DNA of 64,000 bases, from the NCBI GenBank assembly GCA_050178015.1, contig JBFXGM010000011.1, positions 69,486 to 133,485 on the forward strand. Direction: 5' to 3'. Below are positions 31,473 through 40,541 of the stretch, one piece after another (the first letter of the stretch is position 1; the number at the start of each line of letters is the position of its first letter). Source of the DNA: Gaoshiqia sp050178015 (GTDB taxonomy: Bacteria > Bacteroidota > Bacteroidia > Bacteroidales > Prolixibacteraceae). Under the pieces are notes generated by a model. The model searched no databases and had not been told where the DNA came from. It saw only the letters and a program-made list of their open reading frames with translations. Both the position numbers and the translations under genes were made by a program.

Positions 31473-32639
31473 TTAATATTCAAACGTGCCAAATTCAGAT
31501 TCAATGGTCAGCTTTTTACCTTCAAAAGCCTCCACACGCCCAACAATCTGAGCATCGATATGGAACGATTTTGAAATTTCGATGATGGCCTCTGCCCATT
31601 CCGGCTTCACATAAATTTCCATGCGGTGTCCCATGTTGAACACCTTGTACATTTCCTGCCACCCGGTTTTCGATTCTTCCTGAATCATGCGAAACAGCGG
31701 AGGAACGGGGAACATGTTGTTTTTGATAACATGCACGCCATCCACAAAATGGAGCACTTTGGTTTGTGCGCCACCGGAGCAATGAACCATACCATGAATC
31801 TCTTTCCGATGCAGATCGAGAATTTTTTTGATGACCGGCGCATAGGTACGGGTAGGCGAAAGCACCAGTTTTCCGGCATCAATCCCAAGCCCGGCAATTT
31901 CATCGGTCAGTTTTTTACTGCCCGAGTACACCAATTCGGCAGGAACTTCCGGGTCGAAACTCTCGGGGTATTTTTTCGCCAGATAGTTGGCAAACACATC
32001 GTGGCGGGCCGAAGTAAGTCCGTTGCTGCCCATGCCGCCGTTGTATGAAGTTTCGTAAGTTGCTTGGCCGAATGAGGCCAATCCGACAATCACATCGCCC
32101 GGCTGAATATGGTCGGCTGAGATGACTTCCGAACGTTTCATGCGACAAGTCACCGTCGAGTCAACAATAATGGTACGCACCACATCGCCCACATCGGCAG
32201 TTTCGCCACCTGTTGGGTAAACGCCGACACCCATCTCCTGCAATTCGCGGCACAGTTCGTCGGTTCCGTTGATGATGGCGGCAATCACATCGCCGGGAAT
32301 TTTATTCTTGTTGCGCCCAATCGTTGACGACAGCAGGATATTGTCCGTTGCGCCCACGCAAAGCAGGTCGTCAATATTCATGATCAGCGCGTCCTGGGCT
32401 ATTCCTTTCCACACGGAAAGGTCGCCGGTTTCTTTCCAGTACAGGTAAGCCAGGGATGATTTTGTGCCGGCCCCGTCGGCGTGCATGATGTTGCACCAGT
32501 CGGGATCGCCGCCCAAAACATCGGGTATAATTTTGCAAAACGCTTTGGGGAACAATCCTTTGTCGATATTTTTAATTGCCTGATGGACATCTTCTTTGGA
32601 TGCCGAAACGCCACGGGCCATGTACCTGCTGTCACTCAT
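31473..32639 (-). CDS. purM: Phosphoribosylformylglycinamidine cyclo-ligase (AIR synthase)
   Basis: A 388-residue PurM-fold enzyme forming AIR from FGAM with ATP in purine synthesis. The N-terminal Gly-rich start (YMARGVSASKEDVHQAI), the MHADGAGTKSSLAYLY motif, DALIMNIDDLLCVGA and PTGGETADVGDVVRTI are the signature segments. VHCSGGAQTKVLHFVDG and VFNMGHRMEIYV belong to the C-terminal domain. This is the longer Bacteroidota form, rather different from E. coli PurM (345 residues) in the linker. It heads the purM-prfA-pyrF group and has its own promoter element just upstream. Confidence 0.93.
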   Translation of the reverse strand: MSDSRYMARGVSASKEDVHQAIKNIDKGLFPKAFCKIIPDVLGGDPDWCNIMHADGAGTKSSLAYLYWKETGDLSVWKGIAQDALIMNIDDLLCVGATDNILLSSTIGRNKNKIPGDVIAAIINGTDELCRELQEMGVGVYPTGGETADVGDVVRTIIVDSTVTCRMKRSEVISADHIQPGDVIVGLASFGQATYETSYNGGMGSNGLTSARHDVFANYLAKKYPESFDPEVPAELVYSGSKKLTDEIAGLGIDAGKLVLSPTRTYAPVIKKILDLHRKEIHGMVHCSGGAQTKVLHFVDGVHVIKNNMFPVPPLFRMIQEESKTGWQEMYKVFNMGHRMEIYVKPEWAEAIIEISKSFHIDAQIVGRVEAFEGKKLTIESEFGTFEY

Positions 32640-32664
32640 AAAATCAGTCTCTAATTTTGCGGCA

Positions 32665-32672
32665 CAAAGTTA
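32665..32672 (-). promoter_or_regulatory. -7 element of purM
   Basis: On the minus strand TAACTTTG matches TAnnTTTG exactly and gives a leader of about 20 nt before the ATG at 32639. No -33 TTTG was found at the expected distance. Confidence 0.55.
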
Positions 32673-32759
32673 ATATTTTTAGGGGATTATCCTTTCATAA
32701 AAAGCGAAGGCCCATTATTCAACAGCCAGTTTTGTCCAAACCGGGAAAGGCAACCAGCA

Positions 32760-33923
32760 TCAAAATTGCTCCTTGAGTGATTTCCGGTATTCGCCGGGGG
32801 TACAGCCAAGCTCCTTCCGGAAAGCCCGGTTGAAGGAGCTCAGGGAACCAAAACCCGATTGTTCGGCGATATGCGTGTGAGAAAAGCGCTCGTCCTTGTC
32901 TTGCATCAGCAGTCCCCGCGCATAAGCCACCCGGTATTGGTTGATAAAATCACTAAAACTCAGACCAAATTCTTCATTGATAAGCCTGGAAAGATACGTC
33001 CGGTTTGTATTTAATTTTTTACACAACTCGGTTACCCGGATCTCCGGGTTTAGGTACAGCTTATTTTCCTGCAGAAGTTTTAATAATTCCCTTTTCAGGT
33101 TTGCCATTTTTGTTTCTGTAAAAACAGGTAGGGCCACTTCGTTTTCCTCCGCCTCTTCTTCCAGGTTCCGGATGATTTGATTTTGCCTGTTCCCCTGAAG
33201 TCCGATAATGAAAAACAACGCACTGAACAAACCGGAAGGAACAGCGAGCAACAGCTCATTTGCCATAAACATTCCACGGCCCAATAGATTGGCAACAAAA
33301 CTTACGATTGATGCCACAAAAAAGGAAATAGTCAGCAGTTTTACCCAAAGAAGCTCCTTTCCTTCCAGATTGGAATAAAAATTGGCAATTCGCGTATCAT
33401 ATTTTCGCACAAGCTGGTACCCCATCCCCAGGTAAACCAACACCTGAACGGCAAAAATAAACCGACTGGCAAAGAAAACGACAGCCATCCATCGTGTATA
33501 AACCGACGAATGTGCCCCCGGCCAGTGATTCTCCACCAAAACAGACTGATAATAAACGCTCCGGGCATCATAATTCGAAACAAGGCTTAGCGACAACAAC
33601 ATGAAGGACAGCACAACGGCCGGTAAAAAATGGCGGACATAAAATTTCCGGGGCGAAACATCACAGGTGAGTAAGCGAATATAGAAATAATACATCGGGT
33701 AAACCGATAGCCCCGCAAACAAATAAACACTGTCCAATTGAAGATACACCTCTTTGAAATTCAAGAAAAAGGCAGCGTGACAAACATACAACACGGCCAC
33801 CAGCAGCATGAAAAGTCCCAGCCAAAATCGGGCCCGGTTTGCCACAAACCTGTTGGTCAAAAAAACAATCGACCAAAACAACGTGATACTCAGTGGTGTA
33901 AAAACAATCAAATAACGCAGCAT
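32760..33923 (-). CDS. Membrane-bound AraC-family transcriptional regulator
   Basis: 387 residues. The first ~250 residues form about seven hydrophobic helices (starting MLRYLIVFTPLSITLFWSIVF) without recognisable enzyme motifs, and act as the sensor/anchor. The last ~100 are an AraC-type double helix-turn-helix: VTELCKKLNTNRTYLSRLINEEFG, then FSHTHIAEQSGFGSLSSFNRAFRKELGCTPGEYRKSL. This build (7TM plus AraC) is frequent in Bacteroidota. It is divergent from the exported-protein pair at 34052-38783, which is the most likely target, but no operator repeat was identified in the 128-bp gap. The ligand is unknown. Confidence 0.9.
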   Translation of the reverse strand: MLRYLIVFTPLSITLFWSIVFLTNRFVANRARFWLGLFMLLVAVLYVCHAAFFLNFKEVYLQLDSVYLFAGLSVYPMYYFYIRLLTCDVSPRKFYVRHFLPAVVLSFMLLSLSLVSNYDARSVYYQSVLVENHWPGAHSSVYTRWMAVVFFASRFIFAVQVLVYLGMGYQLVRKYDTRIANFYSNLEGKELLWVKLLTISFFVASIVSFVANLLGRGMFMANELLLAVPSGLFSALFFIIGLQGNRQNQIIRNLEEEAEENEVALPVFTETKMANLKRELLKLLQENKLYLNPEIRVTELCKKLNTNRTYLSRLINEEFGLSFSDFINQYRVAYARGLLMQDKDERFSHTHIAEQSGFGSLSSFNRAFRKELGCTPGEYRKSLKEQF

Positions 33924-34051
33924 TCAGCAGAGAATTGAGAATATGACAACAACAAATGTACGAAATGAAATGACATTTTGACTATTTGAACAGGAGGCAA
34001 AGCTGCTTTCGGTTAGTTTTGATTACAGTATCAATCTCAAAAATCAACACC

Positions 34052-35077
34052 ATGAAAAAACTTTACCTTCTTGTTCTGTCCTTTCTTGTAATTGCTATTT
34101 CAGCACATGCACAAACCGTAGCTTTACACCAGACTGATGGTCCGCAACTTTTTTACGGCCTCAACGCTTTTACAGACGCTTGTAATGCCGCAGCAACCGG
34201 CGACACCATCTACCTCTCCGGTCATGGATTCAACACCAGCAACATTTCGCTCGACAAGAAACTTTTAGTTTACGGCGCCGGACACTATCCGGATTCTACC
34301 ACTGTAACCGGCAAAACAACGCTTACCGGAAGTATCAACCTCTCGGAAAATGCCGATGGCTTCTACATTGAAGGCGTGGATATGACCGGGGGAATTACCA
34401 CTACTTCGAACCATGCTGTCGATCAAATTACCATCAAATATTGCCGTCTTCAGGGAGAACTGAATATTCGCGGTGACCGGTCAACCCCTTCCTTAAACCT
34501 CATGCTGGTAAACTGCGCCATGAAAGCAGCTGTAAGGTTGACCAATGCGCAAAATGCCGGGATTTTTAATTCCATATTCAATGCGGACATAGTAGATACT
34601 TACGGCAACCTGTTCCAGAATAATATCTTTCTCCTGAACAACTGGTCAAGTACGACTTATCGCTACACCTTGGTTGGCGACAACAATACCCTGGAAAACA
34701 ATATCTTTATTCGCACAGCAGATCGCGAAGTTGCCGGGAATAACAACACCATCAAGAATAACATCACACCAAAGACGGATCCGTTTTGGGGAAACACTCC
34801 AATCGCAACCGGAAACTACACGGGTGTTGCCATTGAAACGATTTTCGTCAATCAGACAGGAAACGTTTTTGATTACACGCATGATTATCATCTGCAAGCA
34901 CCTGCAACCTACTTGGGCGTGGACGGCACTCAGGTTGGCATTTACGGCAATGCCTATCCTTATAAAGAAGGAGCAGTCCCCTCAAACCCGCATTTCGTTA
35001 CCGGAACCGTTGCTCCGCAGACGGATGCTGACGGAAAACTGAACATTGTAATTAAAGTAACCGCCCAAGACCGTTAA
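34052..35077 (+). CDS. Exported beta-helix-like protein
   Basis: 341 residues from the ATG at 34052, which begins the signal peptide (MKKLYLLVLSFLVIAISAHAQ); the longer frame from 33986 adds an unlikely leader. The body is rich in short Asn/Thr/Ile strands with repeated N-N-x-I patterns (NNTLENNIFIR, NNNTIKNNI), typical of right-handed parallel beta-helix proteins, with a start (FYGLNAFTDACNAAATGDTIYLSG) like pectate-lyase-type helices. No catalytic residues are recognised. There is no T9SS type A tail. It is 4 bp upstream of the large T9SS substrate, so the two are co-transcribed and probably act together on the cell surface. Confidence 0.82.
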   Translation: MKKLYLLVLSFLVIAISAHAQTVALHQTDGPQLFYGLNAFTDACNAAATGDTIYLSGHGFNTSNISLDKKLLVYGAGHYPDSTTVTGKTTLTGSINLSENADGFYIEGVDMTGGITTTSNHAVDQITIKYCRLQGELNIRGDRSTPSLNLMLVNCAMKAAVRLTNAQNAGIFNSIFNADIVDTYGNLFQNNIFLLNNWSSTTYRYTLVGDNNTLENNIFIRTADREVAGNNNTIKNNITPKTDPFWGNTPIATGNYTGVAIETIFVNQTGNVFDYTHDYHLQAPATYLGVDGTQVGIYGNAYPYKEGAVPSNPHFVTGTVAPQTDADGKLNIVIKVTAQDR

Positions 35078-35081
35078 TACC

Positions 35082-38000
35082 ATGAAAAGCACACATTCAA
35101 TTCTTGGATGCCTTCTGCTTTCATGGTTTTGGTTTTCGGCACCGGCCCAAAACAAACTCAATGGATATGAATATTGGTTCAACAACAACTATGCTGCCAG
35201 GGAAATTGTCAGCATAGTACCATCAAGCGAGCACCTGCTCAGCCAGGACATGGATGTGGCCACGCTGCCCGATGGGGTGAACCTGTTTAATATCCGTTAC
35301 AAAAACGAAGAAGGCTTCTACAGCACCACGCTAAGCAAATTGTTTTACAAAGCGCCTCCGGTACCCGCAGAAGGAAATAAACTGGTAGGCTATGAATTCT
35401 GGTTCAATACTGATTTTACTACCCGGCAACAAGTGGGCATCGCGCCTGCAACCGAACACCAGCTTAGCGAAAGTTTGGATGTAGCAAACTTGCCCGATGG
35501 CGTGAACCTGTTTAATATCCGTTATAAAGATTCCGGAGGACAGTTTAGCACAACGCTGAGTAAATTGTTCTATAAAGCACCTGCGATATCCGATGCGAAT
35601 AATAAACTGGTTAGCTACGAATACTGGTTTAACAAAGACTTCTTAAACCGGCAACAGGTCAGCATCACGTCTGCGAACGAACACCTGCTCATCCAAAGCC
35701 TGGACGCTTCAACCCTGCCCGATGGCGTAAACCTACTCCACATCAGGCACAAAGACTCAAGAGGTCAATACAGTACCATCTTGAGCCGGATGTTTTTAAA
35801 AAAAACCGCCTCCCCGGTAACCGACAACAAACTGGTTGCCTACAAATACTGGATCGACGGAAATGCAGAAGAAGCAGACACAACCATATTACCTTCTGCC
35901 ACCGATCTGGTCTTTGTGGATACTTCCATCACGTTGAGCGATCAGCTAGCCGGAGGAGACCATACGATTGCGTTCCAGTTTAAAGACCTCAACAATACCT
36001 GGAGCGTACCGTACGAAACCAGTTTTTTCAAGGAATATGAACCGCGCGGAAGCATATTGGCATCTGAATCTTATTCATGCCCTGGAACATCTGTTAGCTT
36101 CACCTCCGAAACCATCGATGTAGATGCAATTTCCTGGGACTTTGGTGATGGAGAAAGCTCTTCCGACTTCGACCCTATGCATGCATATGTCTCTCCGGGG
36201 GAATACACGGTAACTGCCACCATCAGTCATATCACCTCGGGAAAAAGCGATGAAATTAGCCTGGCCCATACCATCGTGGTACACCCAACTTACAGCACTA
36301 CCGACGAGCTGACCCTCTGCGCGGGCGAACTCCCTTACCAGTTTGGATCACAAAGCCTAATGGCGAGCGGAGAGTACACCGAAACATTTGTCTCTTCAAC
36401 TGGTTGCGATAGTACGGTGACCCTTACCCTGAACGTTAACCCAAGCTATGAGGTATTCTATGCAGAAAACGGGCAGGGAATCAACCTGCAAGTGAACGAC
36501 GATTTTGAAGCCGATGCTGTGGGCAGCCTGGCAGGCTGGATTAAGTTATATAACGGAACTGGCGATGCCAATCAGAAAGTTATTAATACCCTGGCAAAAA
36601 ACGGCGTGCAATCGTTTCAGCTCGAAGGAGCAAGTAGCTGGGCAGCCGAATACTACAAAACGATAACAGGATCGCCTGACCGATTAGTGGTTGAAGCTTG
36701 GATCAATGTAGAAAAAACCCTTTCGGGGCTCACCGGAAGCATCGGACTGGCCGACAAATCGGTAGGCTCCTGGGGAACACGCACCTCGCGCCTTCAGTTC
36801 TATAATGGCAGAATCAGCGCCACTTACATGGGCGGTGAAACCTACGACATTCAACCCTACACCCCCGGTAAATGGTATCACATAAAAATGGACCAAGACC
36901 TGGTAAACCTCACTTATTCTGTTTTTATTGACGGGGTAAAAGTTATCGGGAACAGTGGCTCGGGAGCCATTGATGCATTTCCCATGCACCCGACTGTTCA
37001 ATCCAAGGAGGTGATTTTGTGTGCTGGGAACTCGGGCACTGTGAAATTGTATTTCGACGATGTAAAAATGTACGAGCCTTCCACCGTTGAAATTTGTGCC
37101 AGCGAGCTGCCGTTTATTTTGGGTACACAGCAGTTAATGAGATCGGGCGAATACACCGAAACCTTCCAAACCGTTGCCGGTTGTGACAGCATTGTCCACT
37201 TAAGCCTTCAGGTAAATCCTGTTTATGAAGAAGTCGTTGAACAAACTGTTTTCGACAATGAGCTGCCTTACTTGTTCGGCGCCCTCAGCTTGGAACAGGC
37301 CGGCGAATATTCGCAAACGTTTACCTCATCTGCAGGATGCGACAGTACGGTAAACCTGACACTGATCGTAAAATCGAGCGATTTCACCGAGCCAACGGTA
37401 GTTTGCAACCCGATTGAAGTATTTTTGAACAGCTCAGGAGAATACGCTCTCACAACAACCGATATCCTGGCGCTAAGCAACGGAACCTCCGATAATCGCG
37501 ACAGCTACGAAGAATTAGCTGTTTCGGTTGAGCCGAACACATTCGACTGTCAGCAGGCGGGTCAGCAAGTAACGGTAACCATCACGGCAACCGACCAAAA
37601 CAACAATACCGGAAGTTGCCAAACAACCGTTACGGTGACCGACAACCAGGCACCGGAATTCACGCCGGTGACTACCATTACTGTAACCGCCGAAGAAGGG
37701 ACCTGCTTTGGACAAATTAGTTATCCTGTGATTGAGGCCACCGATGTGTGCGGAACTCCAGTTCTTGCTCGAACGGAAGGCTTGGGACCAAACGCCCAAT
37801 TCCCGGTAGGCACTACCACAGAACGCTGGACGGCAACCGACGCTTCCGGTAACGTGGCCACGCTAAGCCTTGATGTTATAGTAAATCCCAATCCGGCAGC
37901 ACCTTCCTTTAACGGATTGACTGATCAAATCATTGACGAAGATGCCTCACCCATCCAAATTCCGCTGTCCGGAGTAGCAGATGGCAATGGCTGCGCGGAC

Positions 38001-38783
38001 GATCCGATGCTTTTCACACTTTCGTCCACTAACGAACAGCTCATTCAATCCTGGGAGGTTGCCCATACAACTGGCGAAACCACCGGAACCCTCAGCATGG
38101 TGCTGTCACCGAATGCCAATGGCGAATCAGCCCTGACACTGACGGTAACGAATGAAGCCACCGGAAAACATAGCAGCCAAACTTTCAACCTGCAGGTAAA
38201 CGCCGTAAACGATGCTCCGGCTTTGGTGCAAACCCTCAGCAACCTGGACAAAACCACCAGGGATAAATTCATGGCCAAGTTCAGTTCAGAAATCGGGACA
38301 GTATTTAATGATGCCGATGAAGGAGACCGGCTAACCGTGAGCATCAAAAAATCGGATGGCAGCGACCTGCCCGCCTGGCTGATTTTCCGGAACGACTCGC
38401 TAATCTCGAATATCGACCTCGTTAAAACCGGTTGTCTGGAACTAACCTTGAAAGCAGTCGATCAGGCCGGGGCCGAAGCCACAGCCACCTTCAACCTGTG
38501 CATCACCTTCCCGGTGGGCATGGACGACCTGACAGACAAAAATGCGGTGAAAGTCTATCCCAACCCAACGCGCGGAGAAGTATTTGTTGAGCTGCCGGGC
38601 CACCCGCAGGCGGGAACGATCATAACCGTGGTGGACATTACCGGGAAAACCATCAAACAGCAAAAGACCGACCATGGAGGAAAAATTCCTGTCGATCTTA
38701 CGCAGGTGAAGAATGGAATCTATTTCATTCGTACCGATACGAACGGGGAACAAACTATCCATAAAATCGTAGTGAGCCATTAA
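35082..38783 (+). CDS. Large modular T9SS type A substrate (surface or secreted protein)
   Basis: 1233 residues. Signal peptide 1-23; four tandem 75-residue repeats from residue 24 (each starting NKL..YE.WF and ending with PDGVNL..IR.K); a PKD domain at ~330-400 (ISWDFGDGESSSDFDPMHAY). Then come a short repeat present three times (ELP..G...L...GEYTETF....GCDS), a concanavalin-like region ~465-660 (DDFEADAVGSLAGWIKLYNG), HYR-like domains ~760-950 and cadherin-like modules. A C-terminal T9SS type A sorting domain (VKVYPNPTRGEVFVELPG ... NGIYFIRT) closes it. It should be exported by T9SS and either anchored on A-LPS or released. No enzyme domain is visible; adhesion or glycan binding is likely. 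It is followed by a strong terminator. Confidence 0.92.
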   Translation: MKSTHSILGCLLLSWFWFSAPAQNKLNGYEYWFNNNYAAREIVSIVPSSEHLLSQDMDVATLPDGVNLFNIRYKNEEGFYSTTLSKLFYKAPPVPAEGNKLVGYEFWFNTDFTTRQQVGIAPATEHQLSESLDVANLPDGVNLFNIRYKDSGGQFSTTLSKLFYKAPAISDANNKLVSYEYWFNKDFLNRQQVSITSANEHLLIQSLDASTLPDGVNLLHIRHKDSRGQYSTILSRMFLKKTASPVTDNKLVAYKYWIDGNAEEADTTILPSATDLVFVDTSITLSDQLAGGDHTIAFQFKDLNNTWSVPYETSFFKEYEPRGSILASESYSCPGTSVSFTSETIDVDAISWDFGDGESSSDFDPMHAYVSPGEYTVTATISHITSGKSDEISLAHTIVVHPTYSTTDELTLCAGELPYQFGSQSLMASGEYTETFVSSTGCDSTVTLTLNVNPSYEVFYAENGQGINLQVNDDFEADAVGSLAGWIKLYNGTGDANQKVINTLAKNGVQSFQLEGASSWAAEYYKTITGSPDRLVVEAWINVEKTLSGLTGSIGLADKSVGSWGTRTSRLQFYNGRISATYMGGETYDIQPYTPGKWYHIKMDQDLVNLTYSVFIDGVKVIGNSGSGAIDAFPMHPTVQSKEVILCAGNSGTVKLYFDDVKMYEPSTVEICASELPFILGTQQLMRSGEYTETFQTVAGCDSIVHLSLQVNPVYEEVVEQTVFDNELPYLFGALSLEQAGEYSQTFTSSAGCDSTVNLTLIVKSSDFTEPTVVCNPIEVFLNSSGEYALTTTDILALSNGTSDNRDSYEELAVSVEPNTFDCQQAGQQVTVTITATDQNNNTGSCQTTVTVTDNQAPEFTPVTTITVTAEEGTCFGQISYPVIEATDVCGTPVLARTEGLGPNAQFPVGTTTERWTATDASGNVATLSLDVIVNPNPAAPSFNGLTDQIIDEDASPIQIPLSGVADGNGCADDPMLFTLSSTNEQLIQSWEVAHTTGETTGTLSMVLSPNANGESALTLTVTNEATGKHSSQTFNLQVNAVNDAPALVQTLSNLDKTTRDKFMAKFSSEIGTVFNDADEGDRLTVSIKKSDGSDLPAWLIFRNDSLISNIDLVKTGCLELTLKAVDQAGAEATATFNLCITFPVGMDDLTDKNAVKVYPNPTRGEVFVELPGHPQAGTIITVVDITGKTIKQQKTDHGGKIPVDLTQVKNGIYFIRTDTNGEQTIHKIVVSH
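35151..36050 (+). repeat. Four 225-bp tandem repeats inside the T9SS substrate gene
   Basis: Repeat starts at 35151, 35376, 35601 and 35826 are exactly 225 bp apart, each beginning with an AAN AAA CT codon series for Asn-Lys-Leu. Near-identical stretches such as CTGCCCGATGG recur in the first three; the fourth has diverged and its second half no longer matches. Confidence 0.9.
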
Positions 38784-38802
38784 CAGCCACTGCCTTACCC
38801 GT

Positions 38803-38842
38803 AAAAGAGGGAACGACCAACAAAGTCTTCCCTCTTTTTTTT
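38803..38842 (+). terminator. Intrinsic terminator of the T9SS substrate operon
   Basis: AAAAGAGGGAA (38803-38813) pairs with TTCCCTCTTTT (38828-38838), and the T run continues for eight bases. Confidence 0.85.
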
Positions 38843-38866
38843 CGCCATATTCCTGAACCATTTTCG

Positions 38867-38874
38867 TAAGTTTG
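38867..38874 (+). promoter_or_regulatory. -7 element of the ApbE-like gene
   Basis: TAAGTTTG matches TAnnTTTG. Transcription from about 38881 rules out the upstream in-frame start at 38872 and supports the ATG at 38902. Confidence 0.6.
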
Positions 38875-38901
38875 CAGCATACACAAAATCATCCTCAGAT
38901 C

Positions 38902-39906
38902 ATGAAACAATCTTTCAGATACAACACATGGCTGGTCATGTTGAGCATCCTATTGCTGAATAGCTGTCAACAAGAAGAACAATATTTTGAGGTGAACGGG
39001 ATGACCCACACGCCCTATCACGTTAAATACGAATACACGCAATCACTCGAAAAAGAAATAAAGGCAGAGTTTGCCAGTTATTACCACTCGTTGAATCCTT
39101 TCGATTCGCTGTCCATCATTTCGCAAATAAATCGCAATGAAGAGGTAGAGGTGGATTCGCTTTTTGCCTTCACCTTTCGCAAAGTCATGCAAGTTTCGGA
39201 ACAAACGAACGGACTGTTTGATGTTACCTGCGCCCCGCTGATCAACCTGTGGGGTTTTGGGTTCAGCAAGCGCGACAGCATCACCCAACAGGTGATCGAC
39301 AGTGTCCGCTCGTTTGTGGGCTATCAGAAAATCAGGCTCGAAAGCAGCCGCGTGGTGAAGGACGACCCGCGCATGCTGCTCAACTTTTCGGCAGTGGGCG
39401 ATGGCGGAATCTGCGACCTGGTGGCCCGGCTTTTTGATCGCCACAATATTCAAAACTACATGGTGGAAGTAGGCGGCGAAGTGGTTGCCAAAGGCGTGAA
39501 CGCCAAAGGACAACACTGGCGGATCGGCATCAGCAAACCCGTGGACGACCCGGCTGGCATGAGCCAGGAACTGGAACAAATCCTTCATTTAAAACAACGC
39601 GTGGGAGTGGCCACATCGGGCGACTACCGCAATTTCTATGTGAAGGACGGGAAAAAATACGCCCATACCATCGACCCAACAACCGGCTATCCGGCAAACC
39701 AGGATATCCTCAGTGCCACCATCATTGCCCCCGATTGCCTCACTGCCGACGCGTATGCCACAGCGTTTATGGTGATGGGCTCAACTGCGGCCCGTCAACT
39801 GAAAGAGCAAGTTCCCGAAATTGAGTACTTCATCATTTTTACCGACGAACACGGCAACTATGCCACCGAATATTCGCCGGGCATGGGGCCGTTTCTTTCG
39901 GAGTAA
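38902..39906 (+). CDS. apbE: ApbE-like FAD:protein FMN transferase lipoprotein with altered flavin motif
   Basis: 334 residues. Lipoprotein signal with Cys in LLLNSCQQ. The ApbE fold is clear: QTNGLFDVTCAPLINLWGFGF, VEVGGEVVAKGVNAKGQHWRIGI, YAHTIDPTTGYPA and the metal site LTADAYATAFMVMG. ApbE moves FMN from FAD to a Thr of partner proteins such as Na+-NQR or Rnf subunits. The usual A-(I/V)-A-K-G-Y segment reads SAVGDGGICDLVA here, so the Lys and Tyr are missing although the frame is continuous. Activity may be altered or lost. No NQR or Rnf genes are adjacent. Confidence 0.87.
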   Translation: MKQSFRYNTWLVMLSILLLNSCQQEEQYFEVNGMTHTPYHVKYEYTQSLEKEIKAEFASYYHSLNPFDSLSIISQINRNEEVEVDSLFAFTFRKVMQVSEQTNGLFDVTCAPLINLWGFGFSKRDSITQQVIDSVRSFVGYQKIRLESSRVVKDDPRMLLNFSAVGDGGICDLVARLFDRHNIQNYMVEVGGEVVAKGVNAKGQHWRIGISKPVDDPAGMSQELEQILHLKQRVGVATSGDYRNFYVKDGKKYAHTIDPTTGYPANQDILSATIIAPDCLTADAYATAFMVMGSTAARQLKEQVPEIEYFIIFTDEHGNYATEYSPGMGPFLSE

Positions 39907-40027
39907 AAATGGAAGAATAACCAGATCCGAAAAACAGAAAGATTTTCACGGACAACAAAGGGCCTTTCATCCGACCAGGCCTCATCCTGATAAAAATTAA
40001 GCACCCAAAAAATTAACAATTTCTTTA

Positions 40028-40071
40028 GACGTAAGGATACGTCATATCAAATTATGACGTATCTTTACGTC
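40028..40071. promoter_or_regulatory. Long palindromic operator in front of arsR
   Basis: Arm ACGTAAGGATACGTCATA (40029-40046) and arm TATGACGTATCTTTACGT (40053-40070) are complementary at 17 of 18 positions around TCAAAT; an extra G-C pair extends it to 40028-40071. The right arm contains TATCTTTA, a near-perfect -7 element, so repressor binding would block the promoter. It ends 20 bp before the arsR ATG. This is the expected place for an ArsR dimer. Confidence 0.85.
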
Positions 40072-40091
40072 GTAATTAAAAGCAAGAAATC

Positions 40092-40433
40092 ATGGTAGCA
40101 CCGAAAACCGAATTGTTTGACGATGTTTTGCAGGAACAGGCCAATCTGTTCAAAGCCCTGGCACATCCCGCCCGCCTGGAAATCCTGCGTTTTTTGGCCG
40201 AAGCAAAAACGTGTATATCGGGCGACATCTCGGATGTGTTGCCATTGGGGCGGACCACCGTAGCCCAGCACCTGAAAGAGCTCAAACAGGCCGGACTGAT
40301 CCAGGGGCACGTGGAAGGCGTGAAAACCAACTACTGCCTCAACTATTCAAAAATCGAAGAAATGAAACAGGTGTTGGGCAACTTTCTGTCCGGGTTTGAA
40401 ATATCTGAGAAATTCAGCTGCCAAAGTCAATAA
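40092..40433 (+). CDS. arsR: ArsR-family metalloregulator
   Basis: A 113-residue winged helix repressor. LFKALAHPARLEILRFLAEA and LGRTTVAQHLKELKQAGLIQGHVEGVKTNYCL are the standard helix-turn-helix and wing. The classic CxC arsenite site (ELCVCDL) is absent. The Cys residues are C41 (KTCISGD), C82 (NYCLNY) and C110 (KFSCQS) and they may form another three-coordinate site. It heads arsR-arsC-arsM-acr3 and directly follows a palindromic operator, so auto-repression relieved by As(III) is the likely control. The 108-bp space to arsC holds a repeat block. Confidence 0.92.
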   Translation: MVAPKTELFDDVLQEQANLFKALAHPARLEILRFLAEAKTCISGDISDVLPLGRTTVAQHLKELKQAGLIQGHVEGVKTNYCLNYSKIEEMKQVLGNFLSGFEISEKFSCQSQ

Positions 40434-40484
40434 CAGGTTATACCGAACCGTCAAGTCAGCCCAAACAGGTCACCCAATAAACAA

Positions 40485-40525
40485 CATCCAATGACCAATT
40501 ATCCAATGTCTAATGTCTAATTATT
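40485..40525. repeat. Short AT-rich repeat block (CCAAT/TCTAAT units)
   Basis: Tandem 7-base units such as TCCAATG, ACCAATT and TCTAATG lie in the arsR-arsC gap. They are the reverse complement of the pattern at 9803-9843, showing that the block is dispersed in this genome. Confidence 0.6.
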
Positions 40526-40541
40526 TAATACCTATCAAAAA

